From positions 1,922,001-1,986,000 of the forward strand of contig NZ_CP066775.1 of NCBI RefSeq assembly GCF_009754905.2: a stretch of DNA of 64,000 nt. The letters are read 5' to 3'. Made by a program: the position numbers and the translations under genes. The notes below the pieces were generated by a model, which saw nothing but the letters and a program-made list of their open reading frames with translations, searched no databases and was not told the DNA's origin. This DNA comes from Mucilaginibacter ginkgonis (GTDB lineage Bacteria; Bacteroidota; Bacteroidia; Sphingobacteriales; Sphingobacteriaceae). Shown here one piece after another: positions 24,377 to 33,274 of this stretch; the stretch's first letter is position 1; the number at the start of each line of letters is the position of its first letter.

Positions 24377-27196
24377 TCAATCAGCGCTAAACTCAGCAAC
24401 TTTTTGAGCTGCTTTTTTTACTGTTTTTTCAACCGCTTTGCCCGGCGCGCTTTCAAACGCTTTGCCCACAATGTATAATTGCTGCGAAGCGTGCTGTTTA
24501 GCATACCCGGTAGCGGTACTTGCACTTTCGTTACGGGATATTACATCTAATTGCAAATCGCCTTTGCGGAAATGGCGGCACATGTATGGCCACGCGCCCA
24601 TATTCTCAGGCTCTTCCTGTACCCAGATAAATTCCTCGGCCTTGCTATATTTAGCTTTTAGCTTTAACATCTGCGCAGCAGGCGTTGGGTACAATTGTTC
24701 GATCCGAACGATCGCGACATCTTTGCGTTTATCTGTCTGTTGTTTCTCTAACAGATCATAATAAACCTTGCCTGAACAGAACAATACGCGCTTTACTTTT
24801 TTTGCCTCAACAAAGTTGTCGTCTATCACCTCGCGGAACTGACCGTTGGTAAACTCTTCAAGCGGCGACACACAAACCGGCGATCTTAATAAACTTTTGG
24901 GTGTAAATACGATGAGCGGCTTGCGGAAATCGCGGTGCAACTGGCGGCGCAATACATGGAAGAAGTTTGCAGGTGTGGTACAATTGGCAACCTGTATGTT
25001 GTTGTCTGCACAAAGCTCCATGAAACGCTCTATACGCGCTGATGAATGCTCTGGGCCCTGGCCTTCATAACCGTGAGGCAATAACATTACCAAACCGTTA
25101 CCGCGCTGCCATTTAGTTTCAGAGCTGGCAACGTACTGGTCTACAATGATCTGGGCACCGTTAAAGAAGTCGCCAAACTGCGCTTCCCAAATAGTTAACG
25201 CATGCGGGTTAGCCAAAGCATACCCATACTCGAAACCCAATACACCGTATTCTGACAACAATGAGTTATAAATATAAAAAGGCGCCTCTGTCTCGATAGT
25301 CGAAAGCGGCGTGTATTCTTCTTCAGAATCGGCTAGCGTTAACACAGCGTGGCGGTGCGAAAAGGTGCCTCGTTTAACATCTTCACCGCTTAAGCGAACG
25401 GGATGCCCTTCTGCTAATAACGAACCGTAAGCCATCAATTCACCCATTGCCCAATCGAACACATGGGTATCGTTCACCATTTTTGCACGGTCTTCAAATA
25501 GCTTTTCTATCTTTTTGAAAAACTGTTTGCCTTGCGGTAAAGTGGTCAGCGCCTTGCCTATCTTAAGTAGTTCTTCTTGCGGTACTGCTGTAGTTACACC
25601 GCTTGCAGCTTCTTTTTCTGTAGCCAGGTGCAGGCCTTGCCATGCACCGGCAAACATGGGCTTGCTGCCTGTAAAGCGCTCTTCGGCTTTGCTTTCGTCA
25701 AGGCTTTTCTGCAGCTCGGCACGGAAATCTTTTTCCATTTGCTTTGCAGTAGCCTCGTCTATATCCCGTTGCGCCAACAGCTTTTGCAAATAAACCTCGC
25801 GCGGATTTGGGTGCGCTTCGATGGCCTTGTATAGCAATGGCTGGGTAAACTTAGGTTCATCCGACTCGTTATGGCCAAATCGGCGGTAACATAAAATGTC
25901 TATAAAAACATCTTCATTAAATTCCTGGCGATACTCCATAGCCAGGTTAATGGTATAAACCAATGCCTCTGCATCGTCACCATTCACGTGGAACACCGGC
26001 GAAAGCACCGTTTTGGCAATATCTGTACAATATGTGCTTGAACGGGCATCTTTATAGTTGGTAGTGAAACCTATCTGATTATTGATCACCAGGTGGACGG
26101 TGCCGCCTGTCTGATAACCTTCCAGGCGCTCCATTTGCAGCACCTCATAGATAATGCCTTGCGCCGCGATAGATGCGTCGCCGTGGATCAATATCGGTGC
26201 TATAAGGTCGTTATTACCTTCATATTTAAAGTCGATCTTGGCACGGGTCTGGCCTTCAACAACCGGGTCAACAGCTTCCAGGTGCGAGGGGTTAGGGCAT
26301 AAGCTCAGGTGCACGCTCTGGCCGCCGCTGGTTTGTATATCTGTAGAAAAACCCAGGTGATATTTCACGTCGCCACCATATACGGTGTCCTTATCATAGT
26401 TTTTACCTTCAAACTCAGAAAAAATCTCCTTGTAGGTTTTACCCATAATGTTGGCCAGCACGTTTAAACGGCCGCGGTGCGCCATACCAATGGTAAACTC
26501 TTTGATACCCAATTGCGCGCCTTTTTCTATCACAGAATCAAGCGCAGGGATCAATGCTTCTGCCCCTTCTAACGAAAAGCGCTTTTGGCCTAAAAATTTG
26601 GTACCTAAAAAGTTTTCGAAGCCAACCGCCTGGTTTAGTTTATTAAGAATGCGTTTTTTTTCTTCTTTCGAGAAAGAAGGTTGGTTTCGGGTTTTCTCCA
26701 TACGCTCTTCAAACCACTTGGTCTTGAGCGGGTTGCGGATGTATTTATATTCGGCACCAATGCTTTCGCAATAGGTTTCTTCTAACAGGTCGCGGATGTT
26801 ACGAAGAGATGTTGGGCCTAAGCCTACCTCAACACCGGCGTTGAAAACAGTATCAAGATCGGCATCGCTTAAACCAAAAGTTTCCAGCTCTTTGCCCGGA
26901 AAATAATGACGGCGCTCGCGCACCGGGTTAGTTTTTGTAAAAAGGTGGCCGCGTGTACGGTAACCGTTGATCATGTTAAGCACGTTTATTTCTTTTAAAA
27001 CGTGCTGCGGCGTAGCATCTGTACCGGCAGTACCTGCAACAGGTGCGGTTCCCGACTGGCCATCGCGGCCAAAATCAAAACCCTCAAAAAACTTTTGCCA
27101 GCCAAAGTCTACAGACGTGGGGTCTTGTTTGTAGGCTTCATATAAAGAGTCTATGTAGGCAGAGTTTTCGTTATTGAGGTATGTAAAACGATCCAT
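24377..27196 (-). CDS. sucA: 2-oxoglutarate dehydrogenase E1
   Basis: 939 residues, the full length for SucA. The N-terminal E2-binding head (NSAYIDSLYEAYKQDPTSVD) is followed by the thiamine diphosphate domain (IGMAHRGRLNVLANI, ILIHGDASIAAQGIIYEV, FTTNYKDARSS) and the C-terminal transketolase-like domain (YEGQGPEHSSARIERFME, IWVQEEPENMGAWPY). It decarboxylates 2-oxoglutarate and reductively succinylates lipoyl-E2. First gene of the sucAB pair. The C-terminus has an unusual Lys/Ala-rich tail (VEKTVKKAAQKVAEFSAD). Confidence 0.97.
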   Translation of the reverse strand: MDRFTYLNNENSAYIDSLYEAYKQDPTSVDFGWQKFFEGFDFGRDGQSGTAPVAGTAGTDATPQHVLKEINVLNMINGYRTRGHLFTKTNPVRERRHYFPGKELETFGLSDADLDTVFNAGVEVGLGPTSLRNIRDLLEETYCESIGAEYKYIRNPLKTKWFEERMEKTRNQPSFSKEEKKRILNKLNQAVGFENFLGTKFLGQKRFSLEGAEALIPALDSVIEKGAQLGIKEFTIGMAHRGRLNVLANIMGKTYKEIFSEFEGKNYDKDTVYGGDVKYHLGFSTDIQTSGGQSVHLSLCPNPSHLEAVDPVVEGQTRAKIDFKYEGNNDLIAPILIHGDASIAAQGIIYEVLQMERLEGYQTGGTVHLVINNQIGFTTNYKDARSSTYCTDIAKTVLSPVFHVNGDDAEALVYTINLAMEYRQEFNEDVFIDILCYRRFGHNESDEPKFTQPLLYKAIEAHPNPREVYLQKLLAQRDIDEATAKQMEKDFRAELQKSLDESKAEERFTGSKPMFAGAWQGLHLATEKEAASGVTTAVPQEELLKIGKALTTLPQGKQFFKKIEKLFEDRAKMVNDTHVFDWAMGELMAYGSLLAEGHPVRLSGEDVKRGTFSHRHAVLTLADSEEEYTPLSTIETEAPFYIYNSLLSEYGVLGFEYGYALANPHALTIWEAQFGDFFNGAQIIVDQYVASSETKWQRGNGLVMLLPHGYEGQGPEHSSARIERFMELCADNNIQVANCTTPANFFHVLRRQLHRDFRKPLIVFTPKSLLRSPVCVSPLEEFTNGQFREVIDDNFVEAKKVKRVLFCSGKVYYDLLEKQQTDKRKDVAIVRIEQLYPTPAAQMLKLKAKYSKAEEFIWVQEEPENMGAWPYMCRHFRKGDLQLDVISRNESASTATGYAKQHASQQLYIVGKAFESAPGKAVEKTVKKAAQKVAEFSAD

Positions 27197-27220
27197 ATTA
27201 AACTAAATTGGAAAACGGTA

Positions 27221-27228
27221 CAAAACTA
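27221..27228 (-). promoter_or_regulatory. -7 promoter box of sucA
   Basis: Minus strand TAGTTTTG, matching TAnnTTTG, 24 bases before the sucA ATG. No well-placed -33 TTTG was found. Confidence 0.45.
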
Positions 27229-27370
27229 AGACAAATACATGGTATTTCCGTGCGTTTTAATTGATTTTAAGACGGGTTATTGGTTTAATTGAGAGTTAGA
27301 AAAAATTACCGGTTCTTGGGAAATGTCAACGTAGCTGAGCGCGATAGAGTCTTTTTAAAATCAACATTTT

Positions 27371-27398
27371 TTGTCATTCTGAACGCAGTGAAGAATCT
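27371..27398. repeat. R6 repeat half (GTCATTCTGAACGCAGTGAA)
   Basis: Single arm of a dispersed repeat type that is widespread in Bacteroidota spacers; no paired arm nearby. Confidence 0.6.
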
Positions 27399-27526
27399 TA
27401 TGCGCTATTAAACTCCATCCTTGCTATTGTCTGATATGAATGGGGTAAGATCTTATATTATTCAAACTTCGAACATAGGAAATGGATAATGTAGCAATAG
27501 CACGGGAGCCTTTGAAAAATGACTTT

Positions 27527-27605
27527 GGGCGTTACCCGCTTCGCGGGCCGGGCCATTCGCTGTATCTGCTTCGCAGGATGCCGCTCCTGTCCCTAACGCG
27601 GCCTG
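27527..27605. repeat. R4 element, copy 1
   Basis: Runs from GGGCGTTACCCGCTTCGC to CCTGTCCCTAACGCGG. The reverse complement of the ends matches the copy at 50726-50821 (GCGTTAGGGATAG...GGGTAACGCC). Confidence 0.65.
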
Positions 27606-27741
27606 TATACTGTAATATCAAGTAACCCGGGGGCTTTGCTTGTTTGCGATTGCCGCGGTTCACTCGCAATGAAAAGATGGGCTATTGCCGCTGCTACTGC
27701 AACTGCTACTTTTACATCCTCCTTACTGCTATTGCTCTCAA

Positions 27742-29277
27742 TCACAACTCATCCACCCTATCTAAATACTCCGCCGCCTGCTGTAACGTTTTTTCTTTTT
27801 CACCGGCAGCCATTTTATCCCAGAGACGGTAAGCCATACCTATGCGGGGATTGTTCTCTAATTGTTTGCGGTTACGGTCAAAAAAGTTCCAGTACAGGCT
27901 ATTATACGGACAGGCTTTTTCGCCATGGCGTTTTTTAAAATCGTAATGGCAGCGTTTGCAGTAGTCGCTCATTTTATTGATGTACGCGGCAGAGGCTACA
28001 TACGGTTTAGAACCAATGATACCGCCATCTGCAAATTGGCTCATGCCGCGGGTGTTAGTGATCTCTACCCATTGCAGCGCATCAATGTAAACCCCCAGGT
28101 ACCAGTCGTCTACCTCATCAGGGTGCGAGCCCGACAGCAGCGCGAAATTACCAATGACCATTAGCCGCTGGATATGGTGCGCCCAGGCATGGTTAAGCGA
28201 CTGCCCTACGCATTTGTTAAGGCAGTTCATCTTCGTTTCGCCATTCCAATACCACTTAGGTAAATGGTTGGCGTTGTTTAAAAAATTTAAGTTTTCAAAT
28301 TCCGGCATCTTTGCCCAGTAAACGCCGCGCATAAATTCGCGCCAGCCAATTACCTGGCGTATGTAACCTTCTACCTGTGCCAGGGAAATGTTTTCCTTGT
28401 TCTTATGCCAGGCAGCAATCACCGCGCTAACGATTTCGGCCGGGGCAATCATCTTTACATTTTGCGCAAAAGAAATACGTGAGTGAAAAAGGCTGATGTG
28501 CTCGTTAAGCATGGCATCCTCATACGTTCCGAAGTGCGGCAGCAACTCATCACAAAAAAAGTGCAGCGACTGCAAGGCTTCTTTACGCGACAACGGCCAG
28601 CCAAAATTCCCGGCATCAACATTACCAAAGTACTTTACACCCTTGGCATCTATCATTTCCTTTAGAGCGGATAGGTCGTGTTTAAAAGTCATAGGATCTT
28701 TTAACGGGACTTTAAAATCGTACTTTTTGCGATTATCATGATCAAAATTCCATTGCCCGCCTGTAGGATCGTCGCCCTGCATTAAAATGTTTAACCGCTT
28801 ACGCATAGCCCGGTAAAAGCTTTCCATAAGGTAGCTTTTCTTGTCGCCAAAGAAATCGCGCACCTCATACCGCGTATTCAAAAAATGCGCTGTATCTGCC
28901 ACACCGTGATCGATGCTCAACTTATTACAAAAGTTTTTTAGTTGTTCGTCCAGACGGAATTCGTCGGGCAGTTGATATTCAAAGCGGGTGATCTTATATT
29001 TTTTTATGATCGATTGCAGGTTGTTATCAAAGCTTTGCGCATTGTCTTCGTCGTCCAGTTTAATGTAAACCACATGGTGACCTGCTTTGGTCAATTGGTG
29101 AGCGAAATTGCGCATCGCAGCAAAAAAGGCCAGGATCTTCTGCACATGGTGCATCACGTACTCCTGCTCCTGCATTACTTCCATCAGCACATAGATCATG
29201 TCGGTGTTTTTGTCTTTATACCAACGGTGGGTACTGTTTAACTGATCGCCAAGAATAAGCCGGAGCGTTTTTGCCAT
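27742..29277 (-). CDS. Iron-sulfur bacterial cryptochrome/photolyase (FeS-BCP, PhrB-like)
   Basis: 511 residues from ATG 29277 (MAKTLRLILGDQLN, the family N-terminus); the longer frame from 29349 adds an unrelated stretch. Four cysteines at 352, 440, 443 and 456 (MNCL, YCKRC, ACPYN) have the spacing of the 4Fe-4S ligands of Agrobacterium PhrB, offset by two. This group uses FAD and a ribolumazine antenna to repair (6-4) photoproducts, and some members act as photoreceptors. Helical FAD-domain segments such as GWREFMRGVYWAKM and HHIQRLMVIGNFALLSG are intact. The gene is divergent from a secreted YCF48-like protein, with 78 bases between starts. Confidence 0.92.
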   Translation of the reverse strand: MAKTLRLILGDQLNSTHRWYKDKNTDMIYVLMEVMQEQEYVMHHVQKILAFFAAMRNFAHQLTKAGHHVVYIKLDDEDNAQSFDNNLQSIIKKYKITRFEYQLPDEFRLDEQLKNFCNKLSIDHGVADTAHFLNTRYEVRDFFGDKKSYLMESFYRAMRKRLNILMQGDDPTGGQWNFDHDNRKKYDFKVPLKDPMTFKHDLSALKEMIDAKGVKYFGNVDAGNFGWPLSRKEALQSLHFFCDELLPHFGTYEDAMLNEHISLFHSRISFAQNVKMIAPAEIVSAVIAAWHKNKENISLAQVEGYIRQVIGWREFMRGVYWAKMPEFENLNFLNNANHLPKWYWNGETKMNCLNKCVGQSLNHAWAHHIQRLMVIGNFALLSGSHPDEVDDWYLGVYIDALQWVEITNTRGMSQFADGGIIGSKPYVASAAYINKMSDYCKRCHYDFKKRHGEKACPYNSLYWNFFDRNRKQLENNPRIGMAYRLWDKMAAGEKEKTLQQAAEYLDRVDEL

Positions 29278-29355
29278 GTTGAAAAAGACAGATAAGATTA
29301 AGGATAGTTTGATAGTGGTTTGTAACTTGCTTATCGGACGCGATAACACACAAAA

Positions 29356-30366
29356 ATGTTAAAACAACTTTCAGCCGCATTGCTAGTGATGCTTTTGCTG
29401 ATCTCGACCCGATCGGGAGCGCAGCACATTACCCTGTTACAACAAAATAAACCGACGAGTATAAGAGGACTATCGGTAGTGGACGATAAGGTTGCCTGGA
29501 TAAGCGGCAGTAAAGGTTATGTGGCGCTTACAAAAGATGGCGGCCAAACCTGGGCGTGGCAACAAGTAAAGGGCTATGAAGCGTCTGATTTTAGAGGAAT
29601 TGAAGCATTTTCAAAGGATGAAGCGGTGATCATGAGTTCGGGCACACCTGCTGTTATACTTAAAACAGTTGATGGCGGGGTAACATGGCAACTAAAATAC
29701 AAGAGCATCGACAGCGCATACTTTTTTGATGCCATCGCCTTTGTGAATGACAAGCACGGCTTTATTCTTGGCGACCCGATCAACGATAAATTCCTGATCT
29801 TGGAAACCAAAGACGGCGGCAATACCTGGGCCGAATATGCTAATAAGCCGGTTGCGTTAAAAGGGCAAGCGTCCTTTGCCGCAAGCGGGACATGTTTACG
29901 TTTGTTGGGTAATGAAAAGGTTGGGATTGTTACCGGAGGATCAGTTGCGGAGCTGATAACGTTGGCGGTAAACGGTGATTGGGTACATCAACAACTTCCG
30001 CTAAGCAGCGGGCAACCTAGCAAGGGTGCTTTTTCTATAACCATAAATGGCCGGCGTCGGGTAGCAGTTGGTGGGGATTATAAGGACGACAAAAACAACG
30101 ACTCGACGGCGTGCTACTCTGATGATTTTGGAAAAACCTGGCACTTATCTAAAACTTTGCCTGCGGGTTATCAATCTTGTGTGGAATACTTGAGCAACAA
30201 AACTTTGCTTTCGACAGGCACTTCAGGGTCAAATATTAGTTTTGATGACGGAATAACCTGGTCTAAATTCGATGATAATAGCTTCAACGTATGCCGTAAA
30301 GCCAAGAAAGGCAAACTGGTGTTGTTAGCAGGGAACGATGGAAGGATAGCGATGTATAAACCCTGA
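29356..30366 (+). CDS. Secreted BNR/YCF48-like beta-propeller protein
   Basis: 336 residues with a signal peptide (LLVMLLLISTRSGAQ). Repeated Asp-Gly-Gly-x-Thr-Trp turns (KDGGQTWAW, VDGGVTWQL, KDGGNTWAE, DDFGKTWHL, DDGITWSKF) mark five or more BNR-type propeller blades. Such proteins are annotated as YCF48-like or oxidoreductase in Bacteroidota and have no known substrate. Probably periplasmic or exported. It is divergent from the photolyase gene and its end nearly meets the convergent gene (30366/30368). Confidence 0.82.
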   Translation: MLKQLSAALLVMLLLISTRSGAQHITLLQQNKPTSIRGLSVVDDKVAWISGSKGYVALTKDGGQTWAWQQVKGYEASDFRGIEAFSKDEAVIMSSGTPAVILKTVDGGVTWQLKYKSIDSAYFFDAIAFVNDKHGFILGDPINDKFLILETKDGGNTWAEYANKPVALKGQASFAASGTCLRLLGNEKVGIVTGGSVAELITLAVNGDWVHQQLPLSSGQPSKGAFSITINGRRRVAVGGDYKDDKNNDSTACYSDDFGKTWHLSKTLPAGYQSCVEYLSNKTLLSTGTSGSNISFDDGITWSKFDDNSFNVCRKAKKGKLVLLAGNDGRIAMYKP

Positions 30367-30367
30367 T

Positions 30368-31117
30368 TTAATAATTAGTTATTCTCTTTACCGGTAGGTA
30401 CGTTTTAAATATGTCATGGTAAGCTTCGCGTATCATGCGGTCGTATAAAAAGATTTTTTCTTGATTTTCATATTTTGTTTCATCCATAATATAATGGAAA
30501 AACAAACCCAAGCGGGGGTCTTGAGATTTGGCACCTTCCAAATCCCAGGGAATTTCATATAAGCTGGCAAAACTCTTTGCTATAATACTATACGAGCCAA
30601 ACCTTGTCACCAATACTATGCGAAAGGTGGATTTATCATCCATCGGAAAGTTTCTGAGTGATTCCCTTAGCGCTTTTCTTCTGCCACATGCAGTTGTCAA
30701 AGTCTTAATCAAGAGTTTCCGCTCACTCTTTTGTATTTCAGGGTATAAACTGTCCAGCTTAAATACTATCTCGTCTTTATTTACTTTGAACAAGCTAATG
30801 TTTAAAGAGGTATCGCTTTTGTCTACGATATTTAAAAGTGTCGAAACTTTATCTTGATCTATTGATTTTATGAATGTGCGTGTGCTGTCGCTTATCTCGG
30901 TGCCTAGTCCGCTTTTGTGAAGCTTTAAACGGTAGTCGTTCCATTTACCGTTTTCAAAAATAACCTGATAGCTGCTACTATTATTTGAAATTCCGCCTTG
31001 GTAATAATAGAACAATATTTTGGTTACATCTTTTAACTCTGTTTTCCGCCGCGTTTGAACGTTATAAGCAAGGCAAAACGTCAGGACTAAGCTCAAAAGA
31101 AATGTAACTTTTGTCAT
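30368..31117 (-). CDS. Hypothetical secreted protein
   Basis: 249 residues starting at ATG 31117 with a weak signal peptide (MTKVTFLLSLVLTFCLAYNV). The mature part is charged with mixed helix and strand and no recognisable domain. A stretch SRTFIKSIDQDKVSTLLN-like and a C-terminal half rich in aromatic and basic residues (YDRMIREAYHDIFKTYLP) are visible. It looks less GC-rich than its neighbours, which may mean recent acquisition; this is an impression, not a measurement. Confidence 0.5.
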   Translation of the reverse strand: MTKVTFLLSLVLTFCLAYNVQTRRKTELKDVTKILFYYYQGGISNNSSSYQVIFENGKWNDYRLKLHKSGLGTEISDSTRTFIKSIDQDKVSTLLNIVDKSDTSLNISLFKVNKDEIVFKLDSLYPEIQKSERKLLIKTLTTACGRRKALRESLRNFPMDDKSTFRIVLVTRFGSYSIIAKSFASLYEIPWDLEGAKSQDPRLGLFFHYIMDETKYENQEKIFLYDRMIREAYHDIFKTYLPVKRITNY

Positions 31118-31149
31118 AAGCTTTCAAGATACCCATAAATTTCCAGAAA

Positions 31150-31269
31150 TTAATTTACAGTTTTGCGTTTTGCAAACGCTTTGGCAAAGAAGTCTTTGAC
31201 ATGATCCCATCCCTCGAAGGCTACAGCCAGGAGGCCGATGATCACCGTAAATTGTTCGAAAGAGTTCAT
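31150..31269 (-). CDS. Short peptide of 39 residues
   Basis: ATG 31269 to TAA 31150: MNSFEQFTVIIGLLAVAFEG then WDHVKDFFAKAFAKRKTVN. A hydrophobic half is followed by an amphipathic basic tail, a pattern seen in small membrane-associated peptides. It lies in the 300-base spacer between the hypothetical gene and the RluA gene. No family is recognised, but the frame is clean and the composition looks coding. Confidence 0.4.
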   Translation of the reverse strand: MNSFEQFTVIIGLLAVAFEGWDHVKDFFAKAFAKRKTVN

Positions 31270-31415
31270 TTGGTCTAGTTGGTTAGTACAAACTTATGGT
31301 TTGTATTTGAATATAAGACCGATTTTCAAAGGAAAAGTTACATGAGAAGATACATGCAATTGTCATATGAAAGTGACCACTCTCCAAACCCTTTATGAGA
31401 GAAGGTGCTGCACCG

Positions 31416-32159
31416 TTAAATTTCAGTTTTCAGTCTCACCTGCTCATCGCCCTCTTGCACCAGGTGCGCGAATTTTTCCCAGAAACCGTCCTTGGGCAGC
31501 GGGGCGATAACATCTACAGGTTCTTTTTTTACGGGGTGAATAAATTGCAGGCGGCGGGCGTGCAAACAAATGCTTTTACGCAAACTGCCACGGGGGTAAC
31601 CATATTTATTGTCGCCGACTATAGGGCAACCAAGCGTGGATAATTGCACCCTTATCTGATGCGGGCGGCCGGTCACGGGGTTAACCTGCAGCAAATAGTA
31701 ACCATTAAGCTCGCCGGCCAGCCGGTAATGCAGCTCCGACCGCAGGCTGCCTTGTACCTCTTTATTATGCGGCGTGGTTACGTTCTTTTTGGGGTTCTTT
31801 ACCAGCCAGTGTACTAAATCTCCAAAAGGCGGCTCAGGTCGGTTGCGTACCACGGCGTAATAGGTTTTACGCATTTGGCGGATCTTGAACAACTCGTTCA
31901 TGCGCTCCAGCGCCTTGCTGGTCTTGGCAAATAAGATCACTCCGCTTACGGGCCTGTCCAAACGGTGTACCACACCTAAAAATGCGCCGTTGGGTTTGTT
32001 GTATTTTGCCGCGAGGTAGCGTTTGACCTTTTCGTCGAGCGGCTCGTCGCCGGTATCGTCTACCTGCACAATATCACCTGCGCGCTTATTGATCACAATC
32101 AGGTGATTATCCTCAAAAAGGACATCGGCATCGGTGATGTTTGAAGGGATGGATTGCAC
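31416..32159 (-). CDS. RluA-family RNA pseudouridine synthase
   Basis: 247 residues from GTG 32159. The catalytic motif is GVVHRLDRPVSGVILFAKTS, with the nucleophilic Asp after HRL. INKRAGDIVQVDDTGDEP and VTGRPHQIRVQLSTLGCPIV are also typical. It lacks an S4 domain, like RluC/RluD short relatives and TruC. The exact uridine target in rRNA or tRNA cannot be predicted. It follows panB on the same strand with a 100-base spacer that holds a reiterated-word inverted repeat. Confidence 0.9.
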   Translation of the reverse strand: MQSIPSNITDADVLFEDNHLIVINKRAGDIVQVDDTGDEPLDEKVKRYLAAKYNKPNGAFLGVVHRLDRPVSGVILFAKTSKALERMNELFKIRQMRKTYYAVVRNRPEPPFGDLVHWLVKNPKKNVTTPHNKEVQGSLRSELHYRLAGELNGYYLLQVNPVTGRPHQIRVQLSTLGCPIVGDNKYGYPRGSLRKSICLHARRLQFIHPVKKEPVDVIAPLPKDGFWEKFAHLVQEGDEQVRLKTEI

Positions 32160-32162
32160 TTT

Positions 32163-32259
32163 TAGTTTATAGTTGATGGTTCATAGTTCATGGCAAATAA
32201 CAAAAAATCAAATAGCGTGGTTTTTACCATAATCTATTACCTATGAACCATGAACCTAA
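32163..32259. repeat. Reiterated-word inverted repeat between panB and the RluA gene
   Basis: Left arm repeats GGTTCATAGTTCATGG; right arm reads CTATGAACCATGAACC. The arms are about 20-25 bases apart by a 45-base loop. Confidence 0.6.
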
Positions 32260-32261
32260 AA

Positions 32262-33077
32262 TCAATACTGCTCCTTATTGTTTGGAAAATCGTTTGACTT
32301 TACATCGCTTACGTAGCCTTTGATCGCACCATTCATAACTTCGTAAAGGTTGGCATATTGCCGGAGGAAACGTGGTTTAAAGCCATGGTTGAGCCCGAGC
32401 ATGTCATGTATTACCAATACCTGCCCGCTGCAATGCTGCCCAGCCCCAATACCAATTGTTGGTATCTGAAGGCTATCTGTTACTTCTTTGGCCAACGTAG
32501 CAGGGATTTTCTCCAGCACCACACCAAAGCAGCCTAATTCTTGCAATTTCAAGGCGTCGCTTTTAAGTTTCTGCGCTTCGGCTTCCTCCTTTGCGCGAAC
32601 TGTGTATGTTCCAAACTTGTAGATAGACTGCGGTGTAAGGCCAAGGTGCCCCATCACCGGGATGCCCGCGGTTAGAATACGGCCAATAGATTCAGCGATC
32701 TCTACCCCACCCTCCAATTTTACCGCGTGCGCGCCGCTTTCCTTCATAATGCGTATCGCAGATGCCAATGCTTCTTTAGAGTTGCCCTGATATGAACCAA
32801 AAGGTAAGTCGACAACAACCAACGACCGCTCCGCAGCACGCACAACAGATGATGCGTGGTAGATCATTTGATCGAGGGTTATGGGCAGCGTGGTTTCATG
32901 GCCTGCCATAACGTTAGAGGCCGAGTCGCCCACCAGGATCACGTCTATACCAGCCTCATCTACGATTTTTGCCATCGAGTAATCATACGCGGTGAGCATG
33001 GCAATTTTCTCGCCACGGTTTTTCATCTCCTGCAGCTGGTGAGTAGTAATACGCTTAACCTCTTTATTTACAGACAT
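32262..33077 (-). CDS. panB: 3-methyl-2-oxobutanoate hydroxymethyltransferase
   Basis: 271 residues, typical for Pan[40 protein letters not shown] (metal and substrate site), [37 protein letters not shown] and [22 protein letters not shown] are all family signatures. It transfers a hydroxymethyl group from methylene-tetrahydrofolate to ketoisovalerate in pantothenate synthesis. No other pan gene is nearby. Likely the first gene of a panB-rluA unit. Confidence 0.97.
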   Translation of the reverse strand: MSVNKEVKRITTHQLQEMKNRGEKIAMLTAYDYSMAKIVDEAGIDVILVGDSASNVMAGHETTLPITLDQMIYHASSVVRAAERSLVVVDLPFGSYQGNSKEALASAIRIMKESGAHAVKLEGGVEIAESIGRILTAGIPVMGHLGLTPQSIYKFGTYTVRAKEEAEAQKLKSDALKLQELGCFGVVLEKIPATLAKEVTDSLQIPTIGIGAGQHCSGQVLVIHDMLGLNHGFKPRFLRQYANLYEVMNGAIKGYVSDVKSNDFPNNKEQY

Positions 33078-33098
33078 GGGTAAAGTTTAATTGGTGAA

Positions 33099-33106
33099 CA
33101 AAGGTA
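33099..33106 (-). promoter_or_regulatory. -7 promoter box of panB
   Basis: Minus strand TACCTTTG, 22 bases upstream of the panB ATG. Confidence 0.45.
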
Positions 33107-33161
33107 GAAACTCATTTAACAAATTATTGAAAATTTACTGCGCAGGCATTTTTAAAAATCG

Positions 33162-33169
33162 TAGTTTTG
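33162..33169 (+). promoter_or_regulatory. -7 promoter box of carA
   Basis: TAGTTTTG matches the consensus. It leaves a leader of about 100 bases before the carA ATG at 33275; a regulatory role for this leader is possible but no known fold was recognised. Confidence 0.4.
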
Positions 33170-33274
33170 CGGCGTGAATAAGGGGATATTTCTCTTCTTG
33201 CATTCTGCCGATGTTCACGGAGCTTTGTTTCAATCCGGCTGCTCCACATTTAATCATTTTACTTTTTTAAACAG

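Larger units (their letters stand above)
27229..27741. other. Repeat-filled spacer between sucA and the photolyase gene
   Basis: No gene is supported here. It holds an R6 fragment (27371-27398), an R4 element (27527-27605), a solo R2 half (27647-27672) and AT-rich filler. Small frames across it are translations of repeats. Confidence 0.6.

Noticed and set aside
27636..27938. Plus-strand frames in the spacer next to the photolyase gene
   Set aside because: Their sequence is a solo R2 half followed by the antisense of the photolyase C-terminus.
33170..33274. Riboswitch in the carA leader
   Set aside because: About 100 bases of leader without a recognisable conserved fold; kept only as a note on the promoter entry.
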